Source of the DNA: Myxococcota bacterium
GTDB lineage: Bacteria > Myxococcota_C > UBA6777
DNA: 64,000 bases
Assembly (NCBI GenBank): GCA_023150835.1
Contig: JAKLKB010000001.1
Span: forward strand, 62,001-126,000
Direction: 5' to 3'
Shown here: positions 17,884-27,043 of the stretch, piece by piece
Position numbering within the stretch: the stretch's first letter is position 1
How the letters are laid out: each line of letters begins with the position of its first letter
The notes under the pieces: model-generated
Seen by the model: the letters and a program-made list of their open reading frames with translations, nothing else
Database searches by the model: none
What the model was told of the DNA's origin: nothing
Program-made: the position numbers and the translations under genes

Positions 17884-20800
17884 CAACGTGTGCTGGGTTG
17901 GGGGGATGGTTTGGGAGAGCGGCGTTGTCGGAGGGCAAAGATCAACAGAAAGAAGAGGAAGAAGGCAGGGGAGGAGGGAGAGGAGCCTTGGCAACCGCAG
18001 CCACCACCGGGGGTTTTGGTGTCGGCGTTATTTTCGTTGCTTTGGCCGATCTCTTTGGTGCTGTCGTCATTGGTGTTGCCATCGTTGGTGCTGTCGTCAT
18101 TGGTGTTGCCATCGTTGGTGTTGCCGTCGTTGGTGTTGCTATCGTTGGTGTTGCCATCGTTGGTGCCGCCGTCGTCGGTGGGTTCGTTTGTTTTGGCTTC
18201 TTGGTGGGTTTCGGAGGGATTGGAGGATTGGATGTGAAAGGTCCAAGTGTCGGACCAAGGGCCGTTTTCTTTGCCGTCGTGAGCGCGAGCGCGCCAATGG
18301 TAGGTTTTCCCTGCCTCGAGTCCTGCGGGTTGCCAAGAGACGGAGTTGTTGGTGGGAAGGAGTTGATTGTTTTCGATCACATCGTTGGAAAAGTCTTTTT
18401 GTGTGGAGAGTTGGAAGTGGTAGGTGAGTTTGTCTTTGTCGGGATCGGAGGATTCGGCGGCGCGCAAGGTGGCTTGGATGGAGGGAAGGGTGTTTCCGTT
18501 GGTGGGTTCTTGGAGGATGGGTGCGGTGGGTAGGTCATTTTTGCTGTTGACAAAGAATTCGCCACCGAAGACCCAAGGTGTGGTGGTCTTTCCGTCGGAT
18601 GCGCGGGTGCGCCAGAAGTAAGCTGTATTTTCTTTGAGCGGGGCAGCGGGTTTCCACGTGGTGATGCCGCTGGCGTCTTGTGCGATCTTGTCTTTTGCGA
18701 TCTTGTCGGTGCTATCGAAGGTTTTGACGGTATCGACCTCGATCGCGAGGGTGACAGGTTCGTTATCAGGATCGATGGAGTTGATGACTTCAAAGTCGGG
18801 TGGGTTGGTGGAAACGGTGTCGGCGTCTTTGGGTTTACGGGGTTGAGGTGCGGAGGGGGCTTTGTTGGCGAGGGAGACGGTGAACGAGGCGGGATTCATC
18901 CAAGGCCCGTCAGCGCCCGCTGTATCGGTGGCTTTGGCGCGCCAGTAGTAGAGCGTGTTGTCGGTGAGTTGGACATCGACTTTCCAGCTTGTTGCGCCAG
19001 AGCGGCCTTCGGTGACGGCGGCAGAACGGGAGAGGACTTGTTGGAAGTTTTTGTCGGTGGCGATCTCAAAGCGATAGACGAGGGCGGAGGCTTCGGGGTC
19101 GGTGGCGTTGGTGACTTCGAGGGTGGGTTGGAGGGAGGCGACTTGGCCGCCATCGACGGGCGAAGAGAGTGCGGGTGCGGTGGGCGGGTCGTTTTGAGCG
19201 TTGACGGTGAAAGAGAAGACAGCGGACCAAGGGCTTTGTAGGGAGCCATCGGAGGCTTGTGCGCGCCAGTAGTAGGTTTTGTTTTCTTGGAGGGGTGGTG
19301 TGACGGTCCATTGCGTGGTGTTGGGGGTTTCGGGGACGCTTTGGGAGGCGATCTTTTGGGCAAAGTTGGCGTCGGTGGCGACTTCAAAGGTGTAGGTGAG
19401 TTTGTCGCCGTCTGCGTCGGTGCTGTTGGTGAGGGTGAGAGCGGGAGTGAGTGAAGTGGCGGTGGCGGCGTTGGCGGGAGAAGTGAGGGTGGGTGCGGTG
19501 GGTGCTTGTCCTTGGGTGATCTGGAGCGAGGCGATGCCCTTGATGCCGTTGCTTTCGGCGGTGACGGTGACGGAACCTGCGGTGTTGGGGGCGGTATAGA
19601 GGCCGACTTGTGTGATCGTGCCGCTGCTTGCGCTCCATGTGACGGTTCCAAGGGCGATCGGTTGTCCGTTGGTGTCTTCGCCTGTGGCGGTGAAGGTTTG
19701 TTGGGCGTTGACCTTGAGGGTGGCGGTAGCGGGAGAGACGTTGATCTTGGCGAGTGTTGCGGCTTTTTTGATGATCACGGAGGCGTTGCCGTTGATGCCT
19801 CCAGCGGTGGCCGTCACGGTAAAGGTGCCTTCGGTGGTGCCGGCGGTAAAGGTGGCTTGGGTGCGGAGTCCTCCGCTCGGGGCGATGCTTCCGCCACCAC
19901 CGGGGAGAGACCAGCTAAAACTGGTGCCAGAGATGCGTTGGTTGTTGCTATCGTAGGCGGAGGCGGTGAAGAGTTGTTGCCCGTTGGGTTGGAGTGTGGC
20001 GCTGACGGGTGTGACGGTGACGGAAGCAACGGCAGGGCCAGAGGGCGTCACTTCGACGGTGGCGTAACCACGGATGTTTCCGCTGCGGGCTTCGACGGTG
20101 TTGGCAAAGGTTCCGGGCGTGGTGTTGGCGGTGAAAAGCCCCGTGGGATCGATGGTTCCACCGCCTGCGATCACGGCCCATGTGACGGAGGGGGTGGTGG
20201 CGAGGGTGTTGTTGTAGCGATCTTTTCCAACGACGGAGAATTGTTGTGTTTTGTTGATTTGGACTTGGGCGGGGTTGGGGGAGACTTCGAGTTTGTTGAG
20301 ATCGTTGGGGATGATCTCGACGTCTCCTGTTCCTGAGACGCCATCGACGGTTGCGGTGATACTGGCGGGATAGGTGCCTGCGATTGTTCCTGCGGAAAGC
20401 GTACCATCCGAGGTGATGGTGCCTGCGTTGGGAGTTGCGGTCCATGCGACGGATTTGTTCGTGATGATATTGCCGTATTGATCGGTAATACGGGCTGTCA
20501 CCTTTGCGCTTTCTCCCGCTTTGACGGTAGTTTTTGTGGGCAAGACTTCCACTTTGGTGGTGGGTCCGGGGAGAACATTGACGGTGGCGTAGCCTTTGAT
20601 GCTGCCCGAAGTGGCCTCGATGGTGCTGGTGTAGGTTTTGGCGGTGGTGTTGGCCGTAAAGAGTCCTGTGGCCGAGAGAGTCCCGCCGCCGTTGACGAGC
20701 GCCCAAGTAAAGGTCAACCCGTTCACTTGGCTGCCGTTGCTATCGTAGCCTATGGCGGTGAATTGTTGGCTTTGTCCGACGACAAGGTTGGCGGGTGTTG

Positions 20801-22766
20801 GGGTGACGACGATCTGGGCGAGGATCGGCTGGAAGGGGAGTGCGCCAAGGTCCGAGCCATCGGTTCCTTTTTGGCGTGCGGGGCTGTTGCTGGTGAGGTT
20901 GAAGTCGTCGGTGGTTTCGTTAACGAAGAGAGGGTTGGAGATCACGGTATTGGTGCAGGTGACGCGCTCAACGGTGGTGCCAGAGGTATCCCAGATCAGG
21001 TTGTTTTTGCAGGTGGGCATATAGGTGGTGCTGGCGTTGTAGAAGTCTGTGCTGGCGGAGTAGTTTTTGGAGAGGATATTGTTTTGGACGGTGACGATAC
21101 CGCCGCTGGCGCCGACGTTTGTGTAGAGTCCGTAGTAGGTGTTGAGAGTGATCGTGTTGTGATCGAGCAGCGTGAGGCCCGAAGCGTTGGTCGAAGAGAT
21201 GTACACGGCGTAGGTGCTGGTATTTCGATAGATCTGTGTGAATGTGATGCGGGTGGTGGCGTTGTTGGAGTAGAGGCCGTTGGTGTTGCGATGAACTTTT
21301 CCTCGAACCAGCGAGAGTTCCGCGCTGCTGCTTGCGTAGAAGGCGTACTGTGCGGTGTTGGTGATCTCGATATCGCTTGCGTCGAGGATGCCCGATGATT
21401 CGGCGGATGCGCCGTACTGTCCATCGCGCAGCAAGACATCGCGGAAACTGGCCTTTCCACCAGACAACACGCGGATGCCGTACCAGATGCCACGAGAGGT
21501 CGAAGCGCCTTTGAGTTCGGCGCGTTGACTGGAGGTGCCTTGGGCGATCAAGTTTCCTTGAACGACGATCTCGGCGCGGGCGGGATCGGCCCCCCCGACC
21601 ATATCGTCGGTGGATGCGGAGATTCGTGCGCCTGCTTGGAGAGTGAGTGTGATGCCGGGCGGAACGAGGAGATCGCCTGTGAGGGTGTAATCGCCCGCAG
21701 GAAGGGTGAGATCTTGGAAGAGTTTTCCGTGTAGGACGTTGGTGACTTGGGCGGTCCATTGGAAGGCACCGAGATCGACGCCGTTGATGCCGGCTTTTCG
21801 GGCGGGAGAGCGGTCGTAGAGGCGGAAGTCATCGGTGGTTTCGTTGACGAAGAGGGGGTTGTAGACGGTGGTGTCGGTGCAATTGGCGCGCTCAACGGTG
21901 GTGCCGGAAGTGTCCCAGATCAGGTTGTTTTTGCAGGTAGGCATATAGGTGGTGCTGGCGTTGTAGAAGTCTGTGCTGGTGGAGTAGTTTTTGGAGAGGA
22001 TGTTGTTTTGGACGGTGACGGTACCGCCGCTGGCACCGACGTTTGTGTAAAGCCCGTAGTAGGTGTTGAGAGTGATCGTGTTGTTGTCGAGGAGGGTTTC
22101 GCCCGAGGCGGTGGTGGAGGAGACGTAGACGGCGTAGGTGCTGGTGTTTCGGTACACGAGAGAGCCGCGCATCGTGAGTTTTGCGTTGTTGGTGTAGACG
22201 CCGTTGCTGTTGCGGTGGATGTTGGCGCGAGTGAGGGTGGGGATGGAGCCTGCGGAGGCGTAAACGGCGTATTGTGCGGTGTTTGTGATCTCGGTGTCGG
22301 TCACGTTGGAGGTTGCGCTACCTTCGAGGTAGAGGCCGTATTGGGCATCGCGGATCAAAGCGTGGCTGAGTGTCGCGTTGACGTTGGTTGCGATGCGGAT
22401 CCCGTACCAACAACCTCGCGTCGTTCCTGTTTCGCAGCGAAATTGGATGCGTTCGTTGGAAGTTCCGTTGGCGACGAGGCTTCCGTTGAGGATGAGTTCT
22501 ACACGTGCGGTGTCGTTGCCGCTGACAGAGCCGTCGCTTGAGCGAAACAAGACCTCGACGCCGGGATCGATGGTCAACGTCACGCCTGTGTTGACGGTCA
22601 GGTCACCTGTGACAATGACGGGAGATTGGGCTTTGGTCCATTGTGTGTTGGTGTAGAGGGTGCCAGAAACCGTGATGGCATGGGCTTTTGTGGAAAATCC
22701 AAGCAGAAGAAAGACAAAGAGCTTTGTCAGCACAAGAAGAGAGAAAGAAAGAGACCGATGTTTCAT
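17868..22766 (-). CDS. Giant secreted beta-helix/Ig-like/FN3 protein with MYXO-CTERM-like tail
   Basis: 1632 residues. In order: signal peptide (1-30); two parallel beta-helix halves (about 31-340 and 345-650) of right-handed repeats, whose 3' parts are about 90% identical; five BIG2-like Ig domains (about 655-1085, each with xVTVxP...QQFTA...G); four FN3-like domains (about 1090-1525) with DxDGDKLTYTFEVATD and YYWRAQASDG motifs; an Asn-Thr-Asn-Asp-Gly repeat linker (about 1540-1585); then GGGCGCQG, a hydrophobic helix (FFLFFLLIFAL) and RQRR. That last arrangement matches MYXO-CTERM sorting tails of Myxococcota, which anchor or release proteins at the outer membrane. Probable role: cell-surface adhesion or matrix binding. 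No catalytic site is seen. About 16 residues after RQRR are partly encoded by an R1 fragment. The start lies upstream of a clear signal peptide. Confidence 0.88.
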   Translation of the reverse strand: MKHRSLSFSLLVLTKLFVFLLLGFSTKAHAITVSGTLYTNTQWTKAQSPVIVTGDLTVNTGVTLTIDPGVEVLFRSSDGSVSGNDTARVELILNGSLVANGTSNERIQFRCETGTTRGCWYGIRIATNVNATLSHALIRDAQYGLYLEGSATSNVTDTEITNTAQYAVYASAGSIPTLTRANIHRNSNGVYTNNAKLTMRGSLVYRNTSTYAVYVSSTTASGETLLDNNTITLNTYYGLYTNVGASGGTVTVQNNILSKNYSTSTDFYNASTTYMPTCKNNLIWDTSGTTVERANCTDTTVYNPLFVNETTDDFRLYDRSPARKAGINGVDLGAFQWTAQVTNVLHGKLFQDLTLPAGDYTLTGDLLVPPGITLTLQAGARISASTDDMVGGADPARAEIVVQGNLIAQGTSSQRAELKGASTSRGIWYGIRVLSGGKASFRDVLLRDGQYGASAESSGILDASDIEITNTAQYAFYASSSAELSLVRGKVHRNTNGLYSNNATTRITFTQIYRNTSTYAVYISSTNASGLTLLDHNTITLNTYYGLYTNVGASGGIVTVQNNILSKNYSASTDFYNASTTYMPTCKNNLIWDTSGTTVERVTCTNTVISNPLFVNETTDDFNLTSNSPARQKGTDGSDLGALPFQPILAQIVVTPTPANLVVGQSQQFTAIGYDSNGSQVNGLTFTWALVNGGGTLSATGLFTANTTAKTYTSTIEATSGSIKGYATVNVLPGPTTKVEVLPTKTTVKAGESAKVTARITDQYGNIITNKSVAWTATPNAGTITSDGTLSAGTIAGTYPASITATVDGVSGTGDVEIIPNDLNKLEVSPNPAQVQINKTQQFSVVGKDRYNNTLATTPSVTWAVIAGGGTIDPTGLFTANTTPGTFANTVEARSGNIRGYATVEVTPSGPAVASVTVTPVSATLQPNGQQLFTASAYDSNNQRISGTSFSWSLPGGGGSIAPSGGLRTQATFTAGTTEGTFTVTATAGGINGNASVIIKKAATLAKINVSPATATLKVNAQQTFTATGEDTNGQPIALGTVTWSASSGTITQVGLYTAPNTAGSVTVTAESNGIKGIASLQITQGQAPTAPTLTSPANAATATSLTPALTLTNSTDADGDKLTYTFEVATDANFAQKIASQSVPETPNTTQWTVTPPLQENKTYYWRAQASDGSLQSPWSAVFSFTVNAQNDPPTAPALSSPVDGGQVASLQPTLEVTNATDPEASALVYRFEIATDKNFQQVLSRSAAVTEGRSGATSWKVDVQLTDNTLYYWRAKATDTAGADGPWMNPASFTVSLANKAPSAPQPRKPKDADTVSTNPPDFEVINSIDPDNEPVTLAIEVDTVKTFDSTDKIAKDKIAQDASGITTWKPAAPLKENTAYFWRTRASDGKTTTPWVFGGEFFVNSKNDLPTAPILQEPTNGNTLPSIQATLRAAESSDPDKDKLTYHFQLSTQKDFSNDVIENNQLLPTNNSVSWQPAGLEAGKTYHWRARAHDGKENGPWSDTWTFHIQSSNPSETHQEAKTNEPTDDGGTNDGNTNDSNTNDGNTNDGNTNDDSTNDGNTNDDSTKEIGQSNENNADTKTPGGGCGCQGSSPSSPAFFLFFLLIFALRQRRSPKPSPQPSTRCTISE
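18064..18183. repeat. 15-bp coding repeats (Asn-Thr-Asn-Asp-Gly linker)
   Basis: Imperfect copies of a 15-bp unit, GTTGGTGTTGCCATC or GCTGTCGTCATTGGT on the plus strand, encode NTNDG/NTNDS/STNDD on the minus strand. They form the flexible linker before the C-terminal sorting tail of the giant surface protein. The copy number is likely to vary between strains by slippage. Confidence 0.8.
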
Positions 22767-22959
22767 GGAAAATTCTCCGATGGATGCACACGCGGATGTT
22801 GTGGAACGATGCGTTGCGGTGAGATTGCGGGGATATCAGCGTAGTGTGGGGGCGGCGAAAAGGCAAGAGCAGGTGTGTGATCTTGATCTTTGAGCGGATC
22901 TTGGAGAGGATGCGCGGTCGAGAAAAGTCATGGACAGCGAATATCGCGGAGGTTTCGGT

Positions 22960-24342
22960 ATGACAGAGCAGGTATTCAACAGTCAAACGGTCGAGGAAGC
23001 GCCCTTTTCGGTGCAGACATGGGAGCGCGAAGCGTTGTCGCATTTCAAGGCGTTGCTGCGGATCCCGACAGTGAATCCGCCCGGCAACGAACGCCCTGCT
23101 GCGGCGTATATAGCAGGGGTTTTGGAGGCGAGCGGGATCGCGACAACGATCTTGGAGTCCGCACCGCAACGGGCGAATCTAATCGCTCGCTTGGAGGGGG
23201 ATGGTTCGGCCAAGCCGTTGCTGCTGGCGGGACATACCGATGTAGTGCCGGTGGATCGGGAGCATTGGAAGCATGATCCTTTTGGTGCCGTCGAGGCGGA
23301 CGGACATATCTGGGCACGAGGTGCGTTGGATATGAAGAACATGGTTGCGATGTCGATGATGGTGTTGTTGCGCCTCAAAGCGGAGGGAGTGAGGCTGGCG
23401 AGGGATGTGATCTTTTGCGCGGTAGCGGACGAAGAAGAAGGGTGTCGGTATGGCTCGCGTTTTTTGGTGGACGAGCATCCCGAGAAGGTGCGTGCGGAAT
23501 ACATGATCGGAGAAGTCGGTGGTTTCACGATGTACGTCAACGGCGTGACGTTGTACCCGATCCAAGTGGCCGAAAAAGGTCGTGTGAAGTTGCGGATGAT
23601 CGCACGTGGGGAACCCGGACACGGCTCGATGCCCAAGCGCGATAGCGCGGTGATCCGCCTAGCAGAAGCGGTGGAAAAAGTGGGTAAGTCACGATTGCCG
23701 CAACACAATACGCCGATCGTCGAAGCTTTTTTGTCGAAGCTGGCAGACACGCAAAAGCTGCCTGTGGGGATGATCCTCAAACTCTTGACCCAACCACAAG
23801 TCAGCAATCTTTTGCTAGACAAGGTGATCCCGAAAGGACTGGCCGCGACCTTTTATGCGCTGTTACACAACACTGCCTCACCGACCATTCTCCAAGCAGG
23901 CGTAAAGTTGAATGTGATCCCTTCGGAAGCAACGTGCTTGTTGGATGGTCGGCTGTTGCCGGGATTCTCGGGGGCCGATCTGGTGCGCGAGTTGAGGGCC
24001 GTCACAGGCGATGCTGTCGAGTTCATCATCGACGAAGAAGCGCCAGCGGTGGTCAATCCTTATCACACGGATCTTTACCGCTTGATCGAGCGAAAGATCC
24101 GCCAGCACGACGGTGCAGGGATCCCGATTCCGTACATGATTCCGGGCTTTACAGACGCCTGTCAATTTTCCCGCCTTGGCACGGTGTGTTATGGGTTTTC
24201 GCCCCTCCAATTGCCGAAAGATGCCGATTATACGTTCTCTCAGCTTTTTCATGGGCACAATGAGCGCGTTCCTGTCGAGGGATTTTTGTGGGGGCTGCGC
24301 GTGCTCTACGACACCATCAAGACTTTTTGCCAAGCTGGTTAG
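22960..24342 (+). CDS. M20-family metallopeptidase (ArgE/DapE-like)
   Basis: 460 residues from the ATG at 22960, which has GGAGG 7 bases upstream; an ATG at 22930 lacks such a site. Zinc-site motifs are in order: LLAGHTDVVPVD (first His), WARGALDMKN (bridging Asp), VADEEEGCRYGS (general base and ligand Glu) and, near the end, FHGHNERVPVEGF. A dimerisation domain interrupts the catalytic domain, with GEPGHGSMPKRDSAV. Members remove acyl or amino-acid groups from acylated amino acids or dipeptides; the exact substrate is unclear, as this long form includes ArgE-, DapE- and dipeptidase-like enzymes. It is divergent from the giant surface protein gene. Confidence 0.9.
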   Translation: MTEQVFNSQTVEEAPFSVQTWEREALSHFKALLRIPTVNPPGNERPAAAYIAGVLEASGIATTILESAPQRANLIARLEGDGSAKPLLLAGHTDVVPVDREHWKHDPFGAVEADGHIWARGALDMKNMVAMSMMVLLRLKAEGVRLARDVIFCAVADEEEGCRYGSRFLVDEHPEKVRAEYMIGEVGGFTMYVNGVTLYPIQVAEKGRVKLRMIARGEPGHGSMPKRDSAVIRLAEAVEKVGKSRLPQHNTPIVEAFLSKLADTQKLPVGMILKLLTQPQVSNLLLDKVIPKGLAATFYALLHNTASPTILQAGVKLNVIPSEATCLLDGRLLPGFSGADLVRELRAVTGDAVEFIIDEEAPAVVNPYHTDLYRLIERKIRQHDGAGIPIPYMIPGFTDACQFSRLGTVCYGFSPLQLPKDADYTFSQLFHGHNERVPVEGFLWGLRVLYDTIKTFCQAG

Positions 24343-24537
24343 CTTTGTCGAAGATCTCTTGAGCGGAGGACGAAGGGGCAGGGGTTGAAAATGTTTGCAG
24401 CGGTGTTAGTTTGGGGGAGCGGCAGCGGGATGCGAGGTGGGTTGTGGCGTGGCCGTTGCGGGCTTTGAACGAAGTCGAAAAGTCGCGATACACCGAAAGA
24501 AGCGAGGCATGGCTTCGCGAACGAAAGGGAGGAGAGG

Positions 24538-25602
24538 ATGTCGCGTTATCGAGGAAGACCCGAGCGTTACGAAGTGCGAGAAGGCTACCAAGGAGAAGTG
24601 TATCCACGTCAAGCAGGGCCGAATATGGCGTGGTTTTGGTTGATCGCGGCTTTGGTGGTGGCGGCGGGTGTTGTGGTGTACATACTTTTGGCGGAGACGA
24701 CTCCGCCGCAGCCGATGGTCGGGCGTTATATCAGCGGGCAGCCTTATCAAAGAGGAGGTGTGCCAACCTCGATGCCATCGCATCCAGCGATGCAGGCCGT
24801 CGAAGTGGGCGATCCCAAGATCGATCTCAAGTCGGTGGAGGAGGCGTTGTGGACCACCAAGGGCAAAGACGAGAAGGATTTTGAAGGGTGGATGAAGCGT
24901 TTTGAGGACGAAGTCAACGCGATCTATTTCGCGACGTTGAAGCGCCAGAAACCGAACGCCGATCCAACCACATTGTTGCCCAAGCCTGTGCGTGTGGACC
25001 CCAAACGCAACAATGATCTGCTCACTTTGTACGGATACATCGACGAAAACAACAAACCCGGTTATCAAAATGGCGAAGACAAGCTGATCTTTGCTTTTCA
25101 ACAAACCAAGCCATACAACAAAGATACGCGACAGCTTGCGTACTCTTTGCGCGATGGTTCGGGTTATTACTATCGCCAACCTGATTATGCTTATTCGGTC
25201 TCGGCGGGGATGACGCCCTTCTTTGTGGGATTTTTCTTGTATCCGATGATCTGGCATGCGGTGTGGTGGCGGGCGTCTTTTGGTTGGTACGGATCGCCGT
25301 ACTGGTGGCGTGGTGGGGCGTTTGCGGGGCGTTATGGCTATTATTATGGACGTTATCCCGCCTACTACGGGCATTATCGAACGACGTATTATTCGCATCA
25401 TCGACCGATGGGTTGGAATCGCGGCGTGTATTATCGCCGAGGCCCGAGTGGACGTTATGTTGCGCCCGGAGCAGCGGCGCGTTATCGGCGTTCGCAGTCT
25501 TACGGTGGGGCGCGTTATGGGAGTCCGGCGGGTGGGTCGCGTTATGGTGGGGGCCGTAGCTATGGTGGGTCGCGCAGCGGGGGTGGCGGCGGGAAGTGGT
25601 GA
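24538..25602 (+). CDS. Membrane protein with Gly/Tyr/Arg-rich C-terminal tail
   Basis: 354 residues. A short charged N-terminus is followed by a transmembrane helix (about 31-52, WFWLIAALVVAAGVVVYILL). A soluble, charged region of about 170 residues comes next, then a second hydrophobic Trp-rich stretch (FFVGFFLYPMIWHAVWW). The last 90 residues are rich in Gly, Tyr, Arg and Ser, with runs such as RSYGGSRSGGGGGKW. The tail recalls low-complexity sequences that form condensates or bind surfaces or RNA. I know no family. The ATG has GGAGAGG directly upstream. No partner gene is apparent. Confidence 0.75.
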   Translation: MSRYRGRPERYEVREGYQGEVYPRQAGPNMAWFWLIAALVVAAGVVVYILLAETTPPQPMVGRYISGQPYQRGGVPTSMPSHPAMQAVEVGDPKIDLKSVEEALWTTKGKDEKDFEGWMKRFEDEVNAIYFATLKRQKPNADPTTLLPKPVRVDPKRNNDLLTLYGYIDENNKPGYQNGEDKLIFAFQQTKPYNKDTRQLAYSLRDGSGYYYRQPDYAYSVSAGMTPFFVGFFLYPMIWHAVWWRASFGWYGSPYWWRGGAFAGRYGYYYGRYPAYYGHYRTTYYSHHRPMGWNRGVYYRRGPSGRYVAPGAAARYRRSQSYGGARYGSPAGGSRYGGGRSYGGSRSGGGGGKW

Positions 25603-25682
25603 GGCGGGTGGGGGTTGGGGAGAGCGAAGGCAACAGCAGCGTCATGGATGGATTCTATTGGGTTGGGATATCTGTGGTGCGT

Positions 25683-26219
25683 TTACTTTTTGGGTTTTCC
25701 CGGGGTCCAGTTGGGGACGATGTTTTCACCGGCGTGTTTGAGTTTGAGGGGGACGAGTTTGCGGTTGAAAGCGCGGCGTCGAAAGACGATATCGAGTCCG
25801 TTTTTTTGGGCATCTTCGAGGAAGGAGGGATGGGGTTTGTCAAAGGGAGAGGCTTTGTAAACGGCCTTGAGAAGGGAGTGATCAAAGGCATCAAGCCCGC
25901 TGGATTGAGCGATCTTGATCTTTTGTAATTTGCCTTGGGCATCGATCCACAACGTGAGGGTGGTGCTGCGTTTGTGGATGTCCATCAGAGGGAGTTTTTG
26001 GATATCCCAAGATCTTTGGATCTTGTCGTGGAGGTGGACGAGATAGCGCGCTGTGAGGGCGAGCGCAGAGGTGTCGTTGTTTGTGGCGGTGGGGTTGGTG
26101 GGTGTGTGCGTGGCGGTGGGCGGCTGTTTTTTTTCTTCTGCATGAAGCGAGGGAGTGCAAAGAAACCAAGCGAAGAAAAAGGCGAAAACCAAGGCGGATG
26201 CGGTTTGTTGTGATCGCAC
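25683..26219 (-). CDS. Exported TonB/TolA C-terminal-domain-like protein
   Basis: 178 residues from a GTG start at 26219, chosen because AGAGGA lies 6-7 bases upstream and a signal peptide (FAFFFAWFLCTPSLHA) follows at once; an in-frame start 81 codons upstream has no such support. After a Pro/Thr-rich linker, residues 60-130 fit a TonB/TolA C-terminal domain: IQRSWDIQKLP, TTLTLWIDAQGKLQKIKI, SSGLDAFDHSLLKAVYKASPF. These domains bind outer-membrane or Tol partners. No helix other than the cleavable signal is present, so it is not a classical TonB. Near the C-terminus it is basic. Confidence 0.75.
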   Translation of the reverse strand: MRSQQTASALVFAFFFAWFLCTPSLHAEEKKQPPTATHTPTNPTATNNDTSALALTARYLVHLHDKIQRSWDIQKLPLMDIHKRSTTLTLWIDAQGKLQKIKIAQSSGLDAFDHSLLKAVYKASPFDKPHPSFLEDAQKNGLDIVFRRRAFNRKLVPLKLKHAGENIVPNWTPGKPKK

Positions 26220-26340
26220 GGCGTTCCTCTCGACAAGGGGGTTTGGGTGATCGAGGTGATGGGCGATGATATCGAGCGAGGTGATCGAAGCGGTCAGGCG
26301 AGGTGTTGCGTTGTTTGTCCTTTGAGGAGACAGCACCTTC

Positions 26341-26946
26341 TTATTCTTTGAGGACACAGCGCCCATCGGAGTTACAGAAAAAATCTTCGTTGGGGCAATC
26401 GCTGCTGTCGGAGCAAGAAGGTTCTTCGACCTTGATCTCGCAGCGGCGTTGGACGCAAGCAAAACCTTGATCGCAGTCTTCGGCGACTTCGCAACGTTTG
26501 CCGACGCGACAGACGTTGCCGAAGCGTTCGTCGCAGATCAGGCTGGTGGGGTCGGGGCAGTCGTTGTCGACTTGGCAGGGAGAGCCTTCGCCGTTGCGGG
26601 TGCAGTATCCGCTTTTACAGGAGAGTCCTTGGGCGCAGGGCTTGGTGATCTGGTCGCATTCGATCAAAAGCTGTTTGGGGACGCAGAGGTCAAAGCGGCA
26701 TGCGGTATTGCTTGGGCAATCGGCGTTGTCTTTGCAGCCTTGTTTGGAAACGTCGATGCATACGCCGCGATCGCAAAACAGTCCGGGGATACATTCGTAG
26801 GTGCGAAGGCAGGATTGGCCTTGGGTAAAGTTAAAGCCGCAAGAGGCGAAGATGCCGAAAAGGCCCGTGAGTACGATACCGCGAACAAGCCACAAGCAGA
26901 GGCGATATCGGGAGGTGGAAAGAAGATTCGGACGGAAGCGTTCCAT
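26341..26946 (-). CDS. Cysteine-rich (Dickkopf/EGF-like) lipoprotein
   Basis: 201 residues with a signal peptide and lipobox (FGIFASC, Cys36), so probably lipidated by Lgt, which is encoded at 46.4 kb. The mature part has more than 20 cysteines in repeated C-x5-C-x3-F/A-C-x4-C patterns, e.g. CLRTYECIPGLFCDRGVC, DNADCPSNTACRFDLC and AEDCDQGFACVQRRC. Such disulfide-rich repeats are frequent in surface lipoproteins of Myxococcota. Function unknown; probably a binding or structural role outside the inner membrane. The gene stands 121 bp from the TonB-like gene on the same strand. Confidence 0.85.
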   Translation of the reverse strand: MERFRPNLLSTSRYRLCLWLVRGIVLTGLFGIFASCGFNFTQGQSCLRTYECIPGLFCDRGVCIDVSKQGCKDNADCPSNTACRFDLCVPKQLLIECDQITKPCAQGLSCKSGYCTRNGEGSPCQVDNDCPDPTSLICDERFGNVCRVGKRCEVAEDCDQGFACVQRRCEIKVEEPSCSDSSDCPNEDFFCNSDGRCVLKE

Positions 26947-27043
26947 CGAACAATCCTTTTGAGGGCAGCCAGTTGTGTGGAAAAGATCTGCTGCGTCTGT
27001 TTCGGGAGGTGTAGCAGAAGTTGGCGATCACAGCAAGACGGCC

